A stretch of 64,000 nucleotides of DNA, from assembly GCA_021904315.1 (NCBI GenBank), contig CM038912.1, positions 24,650,949-24,714,948 on the forward strand. The letters are read 5' to 3'. The translations under genes were made by a program, and so were the position numbers. Source of the stretch: Sphagnum magellanicum. Its lineage: Eukaryota > Streptophyta > Sphagnopsida > Sphagnales > Sphagnaceae. The notes beneath the pieces are model-generated. The model did not search any database. It worked only from the letters and a program-made list of their open reading frames with translations, and had not been told where the DNA came from. Below, piece by piece: positions 47,908 to 60,249 of this stretch (the stretch's first letter is position 1; each line of letters starts with the position of its first letter).

Positions 47908-50302
47908 TGCAACACCAAAATGTGGCATTTATGACTACATTTATGACTACAAAACTAGTCAAAATTGCCATTTGTGACTAGCTACGACTACAAAATATTA
48001 TTTATATTAAAAATATATTTGTGTATGTAATAAAATTATGTACATTTATAAATTAATAAATTAATATTTAAATATATTTTGGAATATTTATTTTACAAAA
48101 TAATTATTCATTTAAGGTTTATTTATATATCGTATACATATGGTTTGTACATGAATTATATAATACATGAATCATATATACAATCATATATAACATTATT
48201 GTACTATATGTCATTATACATACCAGTGGTCAACATGATCAAACTAATCAACATGGTGAGAACAAGTATTAAACCTTGGACCTCCTTGAATTGGCCCAAG
48301 GACTCTGCCATCAACCTACCACATCACATTTGACACAATATTGTCACATAAAAACTTTATCATGTTCCAATGTTGGAATGTATAAAAATACAAAGTTTCA
48401 AATTTAATTTCTTTTCCAATACATATGAACATATGAATATGAATTATTAAACTTTGGAGCATAATCTACATATGTGGACCAACTAAAAATTCAAATAACA
48501 AATTTTGTACATAGAAAATCACTTTTGAATTTTAAAAATTTTAACATATTGGTTATGTTTTAATACATGATAAACTATAATAAATATATGTATAATTTGA
48601 ATATAAATTTTTTAATATCTTAAATTTATTTTCGAATTCTAAAATATGAATATAATATGATAATATTACTATATTATATGTATATATGTTATGTATCATA
48701 TGTATATAATATGCACATTTTATAATATACATATGCACATATACATATATTCAATATTTATATTTATATTTATTATATTGAAAATTAATTAATAGGATTG
48801 ATATTTAGATAAAAGGATTTACCAATTAATGTTATTATATTTAATATAATCCAACCACTTAACACAACATTATAATTGTACTCGTTTTTCATTATTTCAA
48901 ATTTTCATAATTTTAAATTTATTAAAATCTAAATATTTAATACAATACACACACATACATATGCAATGTTATATGTATATAAATATTTACTGAAATATGT
49001 TAAAAATATATACATAATAAATAAAAATTTAAAATTAAAATAAAAAAATAAAAATTATATTTAATATTTTTTTAAGAAGGTCATTATATATATATATATA
49101 TATATATATAATATCTTGTAAATTTATGAATCTTAAACCCAAAGATAAAATTGGTAAAACTTTGTTAAATTTGGTTTAAATAGCATGAAATTGTTTGAAT
49201 TATGTTTTTTTGTTATTAAAATAGGATATTTAAATTAAACTTGGTTAGATTAAAGCTAAAGTTCATTCATTTTGTTTAATTTTGGTTAAAGTAATATAAA
49301 TGAGGTTAAAGTAGGTTATTGTGGTTAAAATAGGATAAAGTTTTTAATATTTTGATAAATTTGGCTAAAACTTGGGTAAGTTTAGTTAAATGAAGATAAA
49401 ATTTTCTAAACTAAATGATTGTGGTTAAATTTGGTTAAACATAATAAAATTTTATTTAAATTTGATTAATTTTTGTTGAAATTGAATAAATTTTGTTAAA
49501 GCTAAAAAATAATTTTTAAAAATTTGGTTATGTATTTGGCTCAAATTTAATAAATTAGGTTAAACTTTGATACTGAAGTTAAATTAGGTTAAATTTGGTG
49601 AAATCAAGTTACACAAAAGCACTTAGGCTAAACATGGTTAATTAAACTTGGTTAAATTTGAAAATTTCTAGCAACTAAAGTTTTTTAATGTATTTTGTTG
49701 GAACTAGGGCCAACTAGGCTAAATTGAATTAATTAATCTAAATTTGGTTAAACTAAATGAAATTAACTTACATATGTTCAAATATGTTACATTAAGTTGA
49801 AATTTATGATTATTTATAATAAATTAGGTTATTTAAGATAAACTATATAAGCTACTCATGGTGAACTAAGCTTAAGTGGGTTAAATTAGGATTGGATTAA
49901 GTTAAAATAAATAAATTTAAATGAAAATAGGAATTGATTCATACTAAAGTAAGTTAAAATATATTAAACTAGGAATTATTTAAATTAGACTAAATTAAGG
50001 TAAATTAAGTTAAGTTAGGCTTCCAATACAAATTTGACCATGTTGATATGTATTTTTATTTTTTCTTGAAACTTGTTGAAACAAGGTTAAGTAATTATTT
50101 TAATATGGTTACATTAACCATGTAGTCATATTTGTGATCATAATTACCTCTAGTTGTAATAGTCATATTTGTAGTCATAGACTCATAATTATGACTATAG
50201 CCGTCAAAATGATTACGATTCAAGTCCACTTACAATCACCTGACTATTTTGGGCAATAGTTGCAACATGTCTTAATCATAGAAACCACATTTTGGCGTAG
50301 TG
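47908..50302. mobile_element. Non-autonomous CACTA-like element, copy 2
   Basis: Equivalent of 8,960-11,339. The right terminus, read inward on the minus strand, is CACTACGCCAAAATGTGG, closer to a canonical CACTA end than copy 1. The left end shares CCAAAATGTGG. CAT flanks both ends (47,905-47,907 and 50,303-50,305). The GGTTAAA-rich interior lies at about 49,130-50,040. Confidence 0.62.
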
Positions 50303-52212
50303 CATGCAACAAGCAAACGAGCAATGGAAGAACATGTGTGAACTGTGAACAAGGTAGAATCATGGTGATGGAGGTGTTTCAACATTAGTAAGGATTTGAT
50401 TCCTCAAAATGTGAATCCTTATTTGGCCACTATCTTGGTGGCATCTATTGCTTTTGGGTTGTTTTTTACTAATTTTTTTGATAAAAAAACATAAATTCTT
50501 GTGGTGAGTTCAATTTCTTGGCATACTGATAAAAGGCCATGCTATGGGTTTTTGCAGACTACGGTGACCTTATATGGAGATCACAATGGCAGTTTTTCAT
50601 GTATTCATGAAATACAAGAAAACAAATTAAATGAAATTATTTGAAATAATGAAAAAAAGGATTCATTTATTTAAAACTATAATAACAACCTTCCAAGAAT
50701 GGAAAAATCAAATCAAAATCATGGATAGTCAATAAGTAATGGACTTTTGAATTTTGCCCACACTTTTTGTCACAGTTGCAATACTCATGGATATGGACTT
50801 TTATCTTACAATGTGTTAGTCTTTATGTGTTTGAAACTTTGGGATATGGAATGAATTATGTTTAAGAAACTAAAGATCCATTGAATGAATTGAATGTGAT
50901 TTTAGTTTGTTATGTTATGGACTTTTTTAAATCCCAAAAATTGTAATAATTTTAAAAGCCCTTTTAAGGATTTAAAAAATATTATTTAAAAAAAATCTTT
51001 TGTGATTTAAAAAATATGTTTTATAACATCATGATTTCAAATTGGAAATGGAAAAAAAATTACTTTCATTATCATTCAAATATTCATATTTTAAGCCAAT
51101 TTTCAACTACACTAAAAAAGGACTTTGAAAAGGGACTTTAATCTGCCAAAATTGTGATACCCTAGTGTGTTTTTGCCCTATATAAGTCTTTTATACAAGA
51201 ATATTTCATAAAACAACATAACAAATGTCCCCAAGGTTTATATTTTTATATTGAATCAAATAAATACCTATAAAATCAAAGAATTGCAATTAATTGGTGG
51301 TCAATTTGTTCCAAAATATAAAGTTTATCCAATGTCAAAAATTCCACATAGGACTTCAAATTGTTTTAAGGTGAAGCTTGAAATATTTCTGAACATAACT
51401 TGATTAAATAGTTAACAGGGTTTCACACACACAATAATAGGATATGACATCCATGAATGTTTAAAAAGCAATTAATCATTCAAAAAAATATGTTTAAATA
51501 TATGGCAAGTGAACATTTAATACATTTAGAGAAAACCCCCATATTTGTAATTATGTTCTCAACTCATGTTAAATACAATTGCAATTCAAAATGAGCAATT
51601 ATAATTACATTAAAAGAATTGACAAGTATAAGTTTAAAACAACATTAAAATTGAAGATGACATCCATGTGTCAACACCACAACAATAGTCAATTTAATTG
51701 CAAATGACAATTACCATGATAATTGAGGGTTGCTTTCAATTGTACTTCATTAATGGATGAATTTCATTCATTGGCATTACATGACATCATCAAATTTCGA
51801 ATATGTCACAATTAAGCCCAATAGATGGTTCAATTAGTAGCTTAATGACATGTGGTGTTTCCACATCCATAGGCTACACCATGTCACACCGAGGCTAGGC
51901 CACCCCAACATAATGCTAGGTTAGGCAATGTGGCAAGTAAACTGGCCTAGACATAGGTCATCTAGGCAAGGTTACAAGGGACCTAAACTAGGCCCCAATA
52001 GAATATGTGGCACCTAGGTTACGCTTAGACCGAGGCCACATGGCACCTAAAGGCTATGTCTAGACTTACACCACCCATGTGCCACCTCACAAAGAAAAAT
52101 ATCCTATTTCATTTTGAATTGAACCTATATTGGTTCATCCCAATGACATATATAATATATTTTTTGGATGCTTGTAGTGCAATAATTTATATTGTTTACA
52201 AGTTTGAAATGA

Positions 52213-52265
52213 TGGCAAACAATATGGGACAAACTTTTGGGAAGGATAAACATTCCCATATGCCA
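52213..52265. repeat. Short hairpin related to the 310-435 palindrome, copy 2
   Basis: TGGCAAACAATATGGGA and TCCCATATGCCA form an imperfect inverted repeat, in the position equivalent to 13,282-13,334. The GGGACAAACTTTT word matches the perfect palindrome exactly. Confidence 0.5.
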
Positions 52266-54485
52266 TACAAAACTTTTCTTAGGTAGTTAGAATAGGTACA
52301 TTAATTAGGTAGGCAATTAAGAAGTTAGTGCACTAACTAGGTAGGAGGTCTAGGTAAATATATACACTAAAATTAAGTCAAAGTAGGAGTTATTTACAAT
52401 ATAACTAATATCTAGTTCCTTAGTTACACACTAATTAATGTATGTCATCTATAAGTAACTAGGTAAATAACTATTAATAGCCTAGATATGTAAGTAACTT
52501 CCCTTAATTTACATATCTAGGATATTTATAATCTCCTTAAACCACCTACGTATTTAGGTTAAGTGTGTATATACACACACATATATATAAGTAGTTTAGT
52601 ATGGATTTATGTATACCTATGCATATAAATAACGTAATTTAAATATATAAGTAGGCTAAAAGGGTTTAAAACAATCTATTTGGATGCAAAAATGTAAATG
52701 TCTCATCCATCTAACCTAGTATTCTTTCATCCATCCTAAAATAATATTACCAAAATAGAAGTACAAAATGACTTGTGATGTAGCCATGTTGCTTGGTAGT
52801 TGTATGACATTTCATGGTGTCATATTTTCAATCAATGTATGACAATAGGTCAACTAGGAAGTTTGTTGATGCCAAAAATGTTTTAGAGGTGGCCCCATAG
52901 TTGAAGATTACTTTCAACTAAATATCAAATTACATGGGGAGATTGCTTCCATATTATTCTCCATGACATGTAGAAAATTATAGGTTGCAACTTATTGAAA
53001 TATGTATAATTTATTTACATATAAATAATGTGCAAATAATTCATTATAAAATACTCATAATATACCTAATATATTTTTAAATATAATTTAAATATCCAAT
53101 TTTTTTACAACAAACTAAAAAATGCCCTTTTATTTAATGTGATTCTTAAAATATACAAAGAGTGACCTCCCTGGTACAAATTAATAGGCAAATCGACTTA
53201 CTTGGTAATCACATGAAATTTTTGTAAATATTAGAAAATATGGACTTGGAACATAATTGTAAACAACATGCAATTGAAAAAAAATTGGTTAAAAAAGGGG
53301 TATTTTCTCACAATGATAATGTAATTTGATTTTTTTACAATCATCATTTTGTTAAATTGAAAGTGATGAATGTTTACAACCTTTTTTTAAAATTCCATTC
53401 ACACATAAAACATTGGGAGAATATTTTTTGTAGGGTTTGCAAGGCAACTTCTATCCTTTAATGTCTTTCATATAATAGAGCAAGGATATTATGCCTACCT
53501 CTTAAGAGTGGGATGGATGTTATATATGGCCACAAGTAAGTGTAAACCTTCCCCCTCCTACACCTTGTCCCCTCATCATCTATTTACATATAAGTTCATC
53601 ATAACGTTTGCTTCATGTTTTATGATGGGTAGAGTTCACAAGTGCAAGAGATTTGAAAAAAAAGTGTCTAGACTTTGCTATGACCATCTTATGCCACTTG
53701 CAGTGCCCTCACCTTAGCGTTTTACCTTACACACGGTCTTCATTTACGTATTAAAAAATTCTTAAAACTAGTTTTTCGTATCTAGAATGATATGTGCATT
53801 AGTAATTAAATGAATGCAATTGAATGTGTAAATTGTTATACTTTTACCTAGATTTGATTATAATTCCAATTGCAAGCATATTATTGTTTAAGTTTTAACT
53901 AATTTCACATTTTAGTTTGTCTATTGAGTACAATTCAATGTTTGAGAGAAAGGATTGATTATGAACATTTTAGTTGTCCTTCAATTTCATTTATTGTTGT
54001 TATTTGAGGTTCCATTTCATTTTCTCCACCCACTAACCTATTTTTTCTTTTTTAAATGCATACTAATTTCATTTATAATAAAAGATGTTGATGTTTGATG
54101 TGTTTGAATAATTACATGGGAATGACAAATTTATGTTAGTTGTGGAAGATGTGGTGTGCAAAGTGCAATTAAAAGTCTATTCATTTCAATATTTACGGAA
54201 CTATCAATGTTGAAATTTTCATTGCATAATGAATTTTATTGAATAGAGTGTTTCGTTTTTCCTAGTGAGAAATAAACTAGCATATTTCAAATCATGTATT
54301 GTGACACTTTTAGGATCAAAGACCAATTCATTGAATGATAATCTTTGAGATTTATGAACAGTTTTTACTATTGTTAGTTGTACATGGAATTGGATTTTAG
54401 TTATGACATGTGATTGAGTTTTTCTAATTTTGATTTCTTCATTATTGGTCATATATATTTCTAACATGTGTAAAAATCTTTTATA

Positions 54486-55370
54486 TAAAGATGACTAGAT
54501 TTTCCTTCTATTATTCTTCCAATGCTAGAATTTTGGAAATTTACTCATATTATTGTCTTATAGGAGTATGTTGTTGCTAGTTCAAAGATTCGTAAAGATT
54601 CAATCCTATTTCCTTAGTGTGTTTTTTGGCCCTTTCTAGGGACAAAATATTTCAAATGCTCCTTCCAAATGTGTAAGGTTGCCATTGGTCCTTTCCACAA
54701 AGTGGAAGAATTCGTAAGGTTGTCATTGGTTACTTCCAAATTTTAGAAGGGACCAAAACTTAATCATTCTTTAAGGATACAATTTCTTTTCTTTAATGCC
54801 CAATTTCTTTTCCTTAAGGCTAGTTTTCTTTCCAAACCCCTAGCATTATTTAGCATATGTTTTTTCTTTACAAAAAATTCTATGCCAAAAAGAAATTAAA
54901 TGAAATAATTTTTACAAAATAAATGTCAACTAATTACTAAATTCCATCAAAATTTTAAAAACTGAAATTCAGAACTTTTTAATAAAAAGACACCATCTCA
55001 TAAACATGTCTGCAAATTTCAACTTGGGAATTCAAAAAACCATAGCCAAAGTTCAAGATAGAAAAATACACCATTTCTAGAATATAATCTCCAAATTTCA
55101 TGTGAGAAATCAAAAACCCATGTCCAAAGTTCAAATTGTAAAATTGTCTCAAAATACAAAAAACCTAAAGGCCAATGCTAAAAGTATGAAGTTGTAATTA
55201 GGAATACACCTCGAGGGACAAAAAACCATAAGCTCAATGATGAATTTATGAAGCCATAATTAGAAATACATCTAAGAATTAAAAAAACTAGAAACTCAAT
55301 GATCACATTATGAAGTCATCATAATAATCAAAAATTGAAATCCAAAGAAGAAAGAGAATCAAGGTGGTAA
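54486..55370. other. Intergenic DNA with small tandem duplications
   Basis: No gene is recognised. Small imperfect tandem pairs are visible: AAGGTTG.CATTGGT at about 54,676 and 54,717, a ~75-bp pair at about 55,000-55,140 (AAATTTCA..T.GGAATTCAAAAA-like), and a ~65-bp pair at about 55,185-55,315 (AATTAG.AATACA.CT). Confidence 0.5.
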
Positions 55371-55375
55371 ATTCT

Positions 55376-56028
55376 TCAAACCCGGTGCTCATGAAGTAGA
55401 CCCCAGGTCCACCACGTAGTTAATTGTAATTGGACAATTTTGCAAGTTGCTGAAAACATGACTGGAATTGGTATTGGAATTAACAATCGAGAGTGGCAGA
55501 AAACCATTAATAGACTCCAACTACTCTCTGTGTTTGCGAATTTTGGTCTCAAAATACTAATTCCTGAAATCATCATCAAAAGGCTCATAGGACATTTCTG
55601 ATTTGTGGACATGTACAACAATTTTATCATGGGAAAATTGGTTGCAACAACATGATCAAAAGCAAGAACAACTTATTGTGAAATTGGAACATCATCTGTA
55701 GTAAACCAATTGGAGTAGGATTAATGTATCCAGAAGCTTCAGCAGGAGTATTATGAAAAGATGCTACAACAACATAGATTTGTCCATGATCATAGTCTTG
55801 CAAGAAACAGAAACAGAAATCGAAAAAAAATTTAAATGTAAGCAAATTCCAAATTAATGGATTAATCAACAAAAAAATAGAAGAAAAATACATACTTTAA
55901 CCTTTGCATACAAACTTTTTTCCTCCTTGAAAGCCTTGTCGTAATGAAGTAGACAACCTTCCTTCAACTCGCCACTAATGATGCGTTGGAAAGCATAATC
56001 ACGCAAATGCTTGTCCATTTTATTGTAC
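55376..56028 (-). pseudogene. Unrecognised split coding remnant
   Basis: Minus-strand exon-like blocks look genuinely protein-derived. Block 1 (56,028-55,896) follows a poly-pyrimidine CAG acceptor-like site and encodes MDKHLRDYAFQRIISGEL... ending YAKVK before a GTATGT donor-like site. Block 2 starts near 55,796 after TTGCAAG and encodes DYDHGQIYVVVASFHNT and YINPTPIG, then DDVPISQ and VVLAFDHVV in a shifted frame. Further traces (KSEMSYEPFDDDF, NCPITINYVVDLG) continue to about 55,400 with stops. It is broken by stops and at least one frameshift. I cannot name the family. It lies downstream of the tyrosine-recombinase remnant on the same strand and may or may not belong with it. Confidence 0.5.
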
Positions 56029-57299
56029 CTGGAAAAAAAAAAGTTAAAAAAAAAGGTAGAAACATGTCAAGACAAAAACAAAATAAAATTACAAAATTGG
56101 AATCAAGTGCAAACTTGGAAAATAAAAAACAAAATACTTGGAAATTTTCTTAAAAGAAAAGAAATATTGATTTCCTATATGAATTGGAATCTTTATGTCC
56201 TATTATGATTGGACAGGAAGTCAATCGGATATTTTTCTCATGTGAACACAACAAGTTTTTAGGGTTTTGGTTTTGTTTTGAATGGCCATCAACTTTCTGC
56301 ATGCTAACGATGAAAATTATTCCATCACTGTTTGTTAGCGGGTGTAATGACTGTTTCAAGGAGACTTGTGAGCTTGGGTAGGAAGCTTTGTTTGTTTATG
56401 CATTATGTGGAACAGATCAATAACAAGCAATGGATGGCTAAAAAAACTACAACATTGAATGGAGGTATAGGAAGTAGGATGGTGGAAGGCAGGATAAGAA
56501 GGAAAATTTGAGAACAATGGAAGCATGTCTTTCTTCTTTCTTGATTTTGTTTTCAAAAGATGATAGGTGGAACTTGTTGAGATTTGTAGTTGTTGCATAT
56601 GATCTCTAGTGACTACACTATAGCAAGTGGTATTTTCTTATTAATAATAGATTCTATAAGGGGTTGATGTTGAGGGTTGATGACAAACAGAAAGAAGTTC
56701 GAGCTGTAGATACAACACATGTAGAAGGATAAGTATACATGTTGAATGAGGACCTTGTTTGAACCTTTCTTTAATCCATATAGTAGGGCAGGTACATGAG
56801 TGAGTGCTAGAAGCCTTAGTGGGGTGTCCTTGGGTTGGGCAGAACGAGAGTAAAGAGGAACAAAAGTGGGAAGTTAATAGAAATCTATCCATAGCCAATT
56901 TATGCACAAAAATTTATCTTTCTTGAGTGGTTGTAAATCAACCTAGTATGTGTCATTAATATTTTGGCCCATACTTAGAAATCATGATGTTTCTAAGGTT
57001 GGGTCAATTGTTCATTTGCATTATTGCATTTGTAGGAAAAAGGTTAATAGCTCATATGGACTGACTGAACACTGAAGGTTTTGACCTCAAGCCATACCTC
57101 ATTAAATTTTGGACTCATAATGTGTGAATTTGTACCTGGCATCAAACTGATTGCTACCACTATAACAAGTTAGAAAAGATTACTAGGTATGTGCCAATTG
57201 GAGATTCACACCAAAATGTTGAATTTTGTTCTAATAGAATGGTAACACCAAAAGATTCTACTAGTGTTGGGTTGGTAGTCTCAAAGGTATAAGTTGTAA
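56029..57299. other. Unassigned DNA between two minus-strand remnants
   Basis: Open frames at 56,150-56,381 overlap on both strands and at 56,356-56,907 lie on the minus strand, but none has family features that I recognise. No tandem repeats or element boundaries were seen. Confidence 0.4.
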
Positions 57300-57309
57300 C
57301 TAGTTCCTA

Positions 57310-59088
57310 GGATTTGTATCTCTACTGTGAGTTTTTTGTGCCCATAAGGTTTTCTTTATACACTATGACCTTGGTTACATTATGACCTCCATTCCATATT
57401 CCCAAGGAACCATGGCTTCTTCCATGTGGGGTATACCCACACTTTTACATGTCTTGTTGGACAAAACATTTTTTTTCAGTTCAGGAAAATCCATGGTCAA
57501 TCTATAAACAATTAAATGCAATTGGTTTCGACCTATTAGGGCAACACTAAACCAAATGTCATCAAACAATCTCCATTTCAATTTAGAATGTAGGAACATG
57601 GGATGTGGCATAAGCTTGCCTGGAGGCCAATCAATGGGGCGATGTCTTGCCATTTCCATGAAAATGTCAATCACATCGAAAATAGGGTAGTCAATAGTTA
57701 GACAATGGTAATCGGCTAAACACCACATGACATCAATTCACCGGTTCTTTGAGACACCTTGACAAAGCGAAAAACACAACTAGTCAGAAGTTACAAAATA
57801 CCAAATTCCTCAAAATCAACATTCTTTAATTATTAACAACCCCAAATAAAAAAATTGAGCATACAAAAGTAATAGAATGGAAGGTTGAGGCCCGTAGGTG
57901 ATGTTGCTTGACAAATGGCTTAACCCAACATCTTTCTCTCCTCTTCAACTGACAAAACACCAATTTTTTGATTTTTTTCCAAGACCAACATTGGATGCAT
58001 GAAGCATCACTTCATCATCAGCGAATTTCACATGACGGTATTTGACATTAATGAAGATGTTGAAAGTATAGTAGGGGCATTCCTAGTTTCAACAACGAAT
58101 TACCTTTGCTTCTGCCGGATAAGCTTACCATTGGCTCTTATTAATGACTATATGCTACAAACACCACAAATAAAGAAATAAAATGCAGATTGTTACAACT
58201 TTTGAAGAGAGAAAAAATAAATAAAAAAGGCATCAAATTTATTGAAATTGATAAGAAAGCCAATGACAAACAACATATTTAAAAGAATAAAAGATGAAAA
58301 AACAACAAAAGAAAAATTAAAAATGAAAACAAGTTGAAATTTTCATTACTTGGTCAGAGGGTACAAAGACCCATCCTTCTTCGCAACTTTCAGAATAAAC
58401 ATTGCTAGCATGTCCACTAATTCTTTGATAGAATTTGGATCTTTTGATACATTTGTAATTGATCTTTTTGTGCCAAAACCACAAAACTTCTTCCATTTGT
58501 TAAAAACATTTTTTGCACAATTTTCACCAAATCTACTAGCCTTGTGACCTCCTTTAACATTCTCCAATTCTTTCACATCAACCTCTAGAATTTGACTCGT
58601 TGCAGAAACACCATCAATAGGCAATGGCACATGAACATTAGTAGTGGGGGCGACATGACTAGACTCATAAACTCTAGTCATGTCGCCCCCATTAATGACT
58701 AGGTTCAAAATTTGGAAATTCATCAACAAATGGATCAATAGACAACATCACCATAAACCTCAAGTTGTTAATAGACAAAAGAATCAAAGGACTACAAAAA
58801 TAAAAGAACATAGGGTTTGATTCAACCGCATTTAAGAATTAGAAGAGCATGTTCAGGGGATGGTGTAGCAAGTGCAGTTGCAAAAGATTGAAAATCAACA
58901 TGCATAAAAGATTGTGTATCAATAGATAAAGAAGAAGGTCGATCACTAAAAGGCTCACTAATGACAACCAAGGATGTCTATCTTAGTATAGATTTAGTCA
59001 ACATCTCACGAGAAAGGTCTAAAACATCATTGTAACATAACTTTTTAGAAGGAGATTCATCATTGCAACATTTTGCAAAAAGAGACAT
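57310..59088 (-). pseudogene. Crypton/DUF3504-like tyrosine-recombinase gene remnant
   Basis: Family role, if correct: a YR-type (Crypton or derived) DNA recombinase or DNA-binding protein. The start is ATG at 59,088 after a TTCTTACAG acceptor-like site (MSLFAKCCNDESPSKKL...). Next come DPFVDEFPNFEPS, then a 130-residue open stretch (58,738-58,346) with NKWKKFCGFGTKRSI and LAMFILKVAKKDGSLYP, matching the KKDG..YP pattern of DUF3504 domains. A GTAATG donor (58,349) and GTTTGTAG acceptor (58,155) join to SLIRANGKLIRQKQR, then FNIFINVKYRHVKFADD, GVLSVEEERKML and TGLNLPFYYFCMLNFF (to about 57,840). A 117-residue stretch (57,728-57,375) has PMFLHSKLKW, DDIWFSVALIGRN and LSNKTCKSVGI, resembling the catalytic C-terminus. 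Several stops (for example TAG before SLIRA and TGA in the N-terminal exon) and frameshifts make it a pseudogene. The assignment is from motif pattern only. Confidence 0.5.
58645..58691. repeat. 19-bp perfect hairpin inside the recombinase-like exon
   Basis: TGGGGGCGACATGACTAGA (58,645-58,663) and its exact reverse complement (58,673-58,691) are separated by 9 nt. It is unusually GC-rich for the area. It lies in the coding trace between the N-terminal and KKDG-containing parts of the recombinase-like gene and probably arose by local inverted duplication. Confidence 0.8.
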
Positions 59089-59099
59089 GGCTGTAAGAA

Positions 59100-59700
59100 T
59101 AAAGAACATGAAACAAAAATGATGACAATAAGACTACTAAGGACAAAAAGAAATGATGGAAACAAAACTAAGAAGGATAAAGGCAAAAACCTAAATGGCA
59201 TAAAAAAAAGGACGAAATGTTTTAGGGTGGAAAGTACAAGGACATACATCTTTAGGGGGAAAAAGAAAATGGAAAGAAAAAGGAATCGAGAAAGACAAAA
59301 GATAAAAGTGACGGAAAGAAACCGAAAATAAAATTGGTTTTTTATGTAGGAGAAGGCTTTTCCTTTAGGCCCTTTTGAATTTTTTGACACCTACCTTCAA
59401 CCTATTGGCCTTAGTATGTGCCTCAAAATCTAGAAGGGCTTAAAGGAGAAACCTTCTCCTATACCAAAACTTTCATTTACAAGACAATAAAATGTAATGC
59501 AATTTCCAACACAAAATCCAATAAACATTTTAAAAATATGAATGATGATGTGTGATCCTAATGGATCATCTTGAAGTTTGTAAGATGGGGGACATGAATG
59601 ATTAGGATACTAGTTGATGTGAAAGTGAATGTTGGGTAATGGGTTTGAGTAAAAAGATATTCATTATGTTTTGCATCTAGGTGTTTATATAATATAAAAC
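59100..59700. other. Purine-rich intergenic DNA
   Basis: From about 59,100 to 59,340 the plus strand is very purine-rich (AAAAGGA-like words), giving overlapping spurious frames on both strands. The CTTTAGGCCCTTTTG and CCTTCAACC region follows. No gene or element was recognised. The 5' untranslated part of the recombinase-like gene would lie at its left edge. Confidence 0.4.
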
Positions 59701-59704
59701 GAAT

Positions 59705-60245
59705 TTATTTTTGTTCATTGATAATATCATGAATTTATATATTCAATCTCCAATTGGAAGGGAGAATTTGGAAGGTAGGTTGGAAGGGGACCAAGTTACA
59801 CACTTGTGGTGCTGGATAATTAGCCCCACTAGGGCCAATGGGGATGCAAAATGTTCAAAAAATGAGAAACAATTTAGGTGGGACCAATGATGTGAATGTC
59901 ATCAGTTATGGAAGGGAAAACATAGGAGGTGAAGAGGCAAACAAAATTATGCAATGCTTGGAAATGAACATGGGAAAAAAAAAAAAAACCTTCCCAATGA
60001 TCACCATATCGTGTGCCCATGGAATAATGGATAATTGTGAATTTTTCCAAAGGAGAATGATGACTAAAGAATAGGGGGAACTGCATGGGATAAAAGTCTC
60101 AAACAAATGGGAATAACTAAACCAACTAGCCACCTCTTGCTTGGAGCTTTTGGAAAATGACCCTATGGGAGATTGTGTTGAAGGCATTTACAATGTCTAT
60201 GTGCAACACCACCCACTTAGGATGTACATCTAAAATTATTTTAAT
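59705..60245 (-). pseudogene. Non-LTR-type reverse-transcriptase fragment
   Basis: The minus strand encodes HPKWVVLHIDIVNAFNTISH, then PLFFSHHSPLEKFTII, SMGTRYGDHW (from the usual MGTRQGDPLG), ITDDIHIIGP (the degraded active-site segment) and KCVTWSPSNLP. The order and motifs match an RVT_1 reverse transcriptase of LINE-like plant elements. Stops and frameshifts occur, the usual YADD-type site reads ITDD, and the 5' and 3' parts are missing. No target duplication or poly-A tail was seen. It may be an isolated fragment. Confidence 0.7.
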
Positions 60246-60249
60246 ATTG

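Larger units (their letters stand above)
47410..54485. repeat. ~7-kb long direct repeat, copy 2
   Basis: Collinear with 8,475-16,385 and in the same orientation. The left boundary is at the shared GTGAAAAAGAAAAAA...CTTATTAAAATG segment, just beyond the probable 5' end of the old copia. The right boundary is at AAAATCTTTTATA. It lacks the LTR-like insert of copy 1 and has about 70 bp of extra AT-rich sequence near 52,388-52,455. It has no protein-coding gene. Confidence 0.8.

Noticed and set aside
56150-56907. Several 65-88-residue frames on both strands
   Set aside because: No splice-like structure or family motifs; the neighbouring 55.4-56.0 kb blocks are better supported.
59019-59390. 123-residue hydrophobic minus-strand frame, membrane-protein-like
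   Set aside because: It is the antisense of a low-complexity purine-rich tract; the Phe/Leu/Ser runs come from composition, and it overlaps the start of the recombinase-like remnant.
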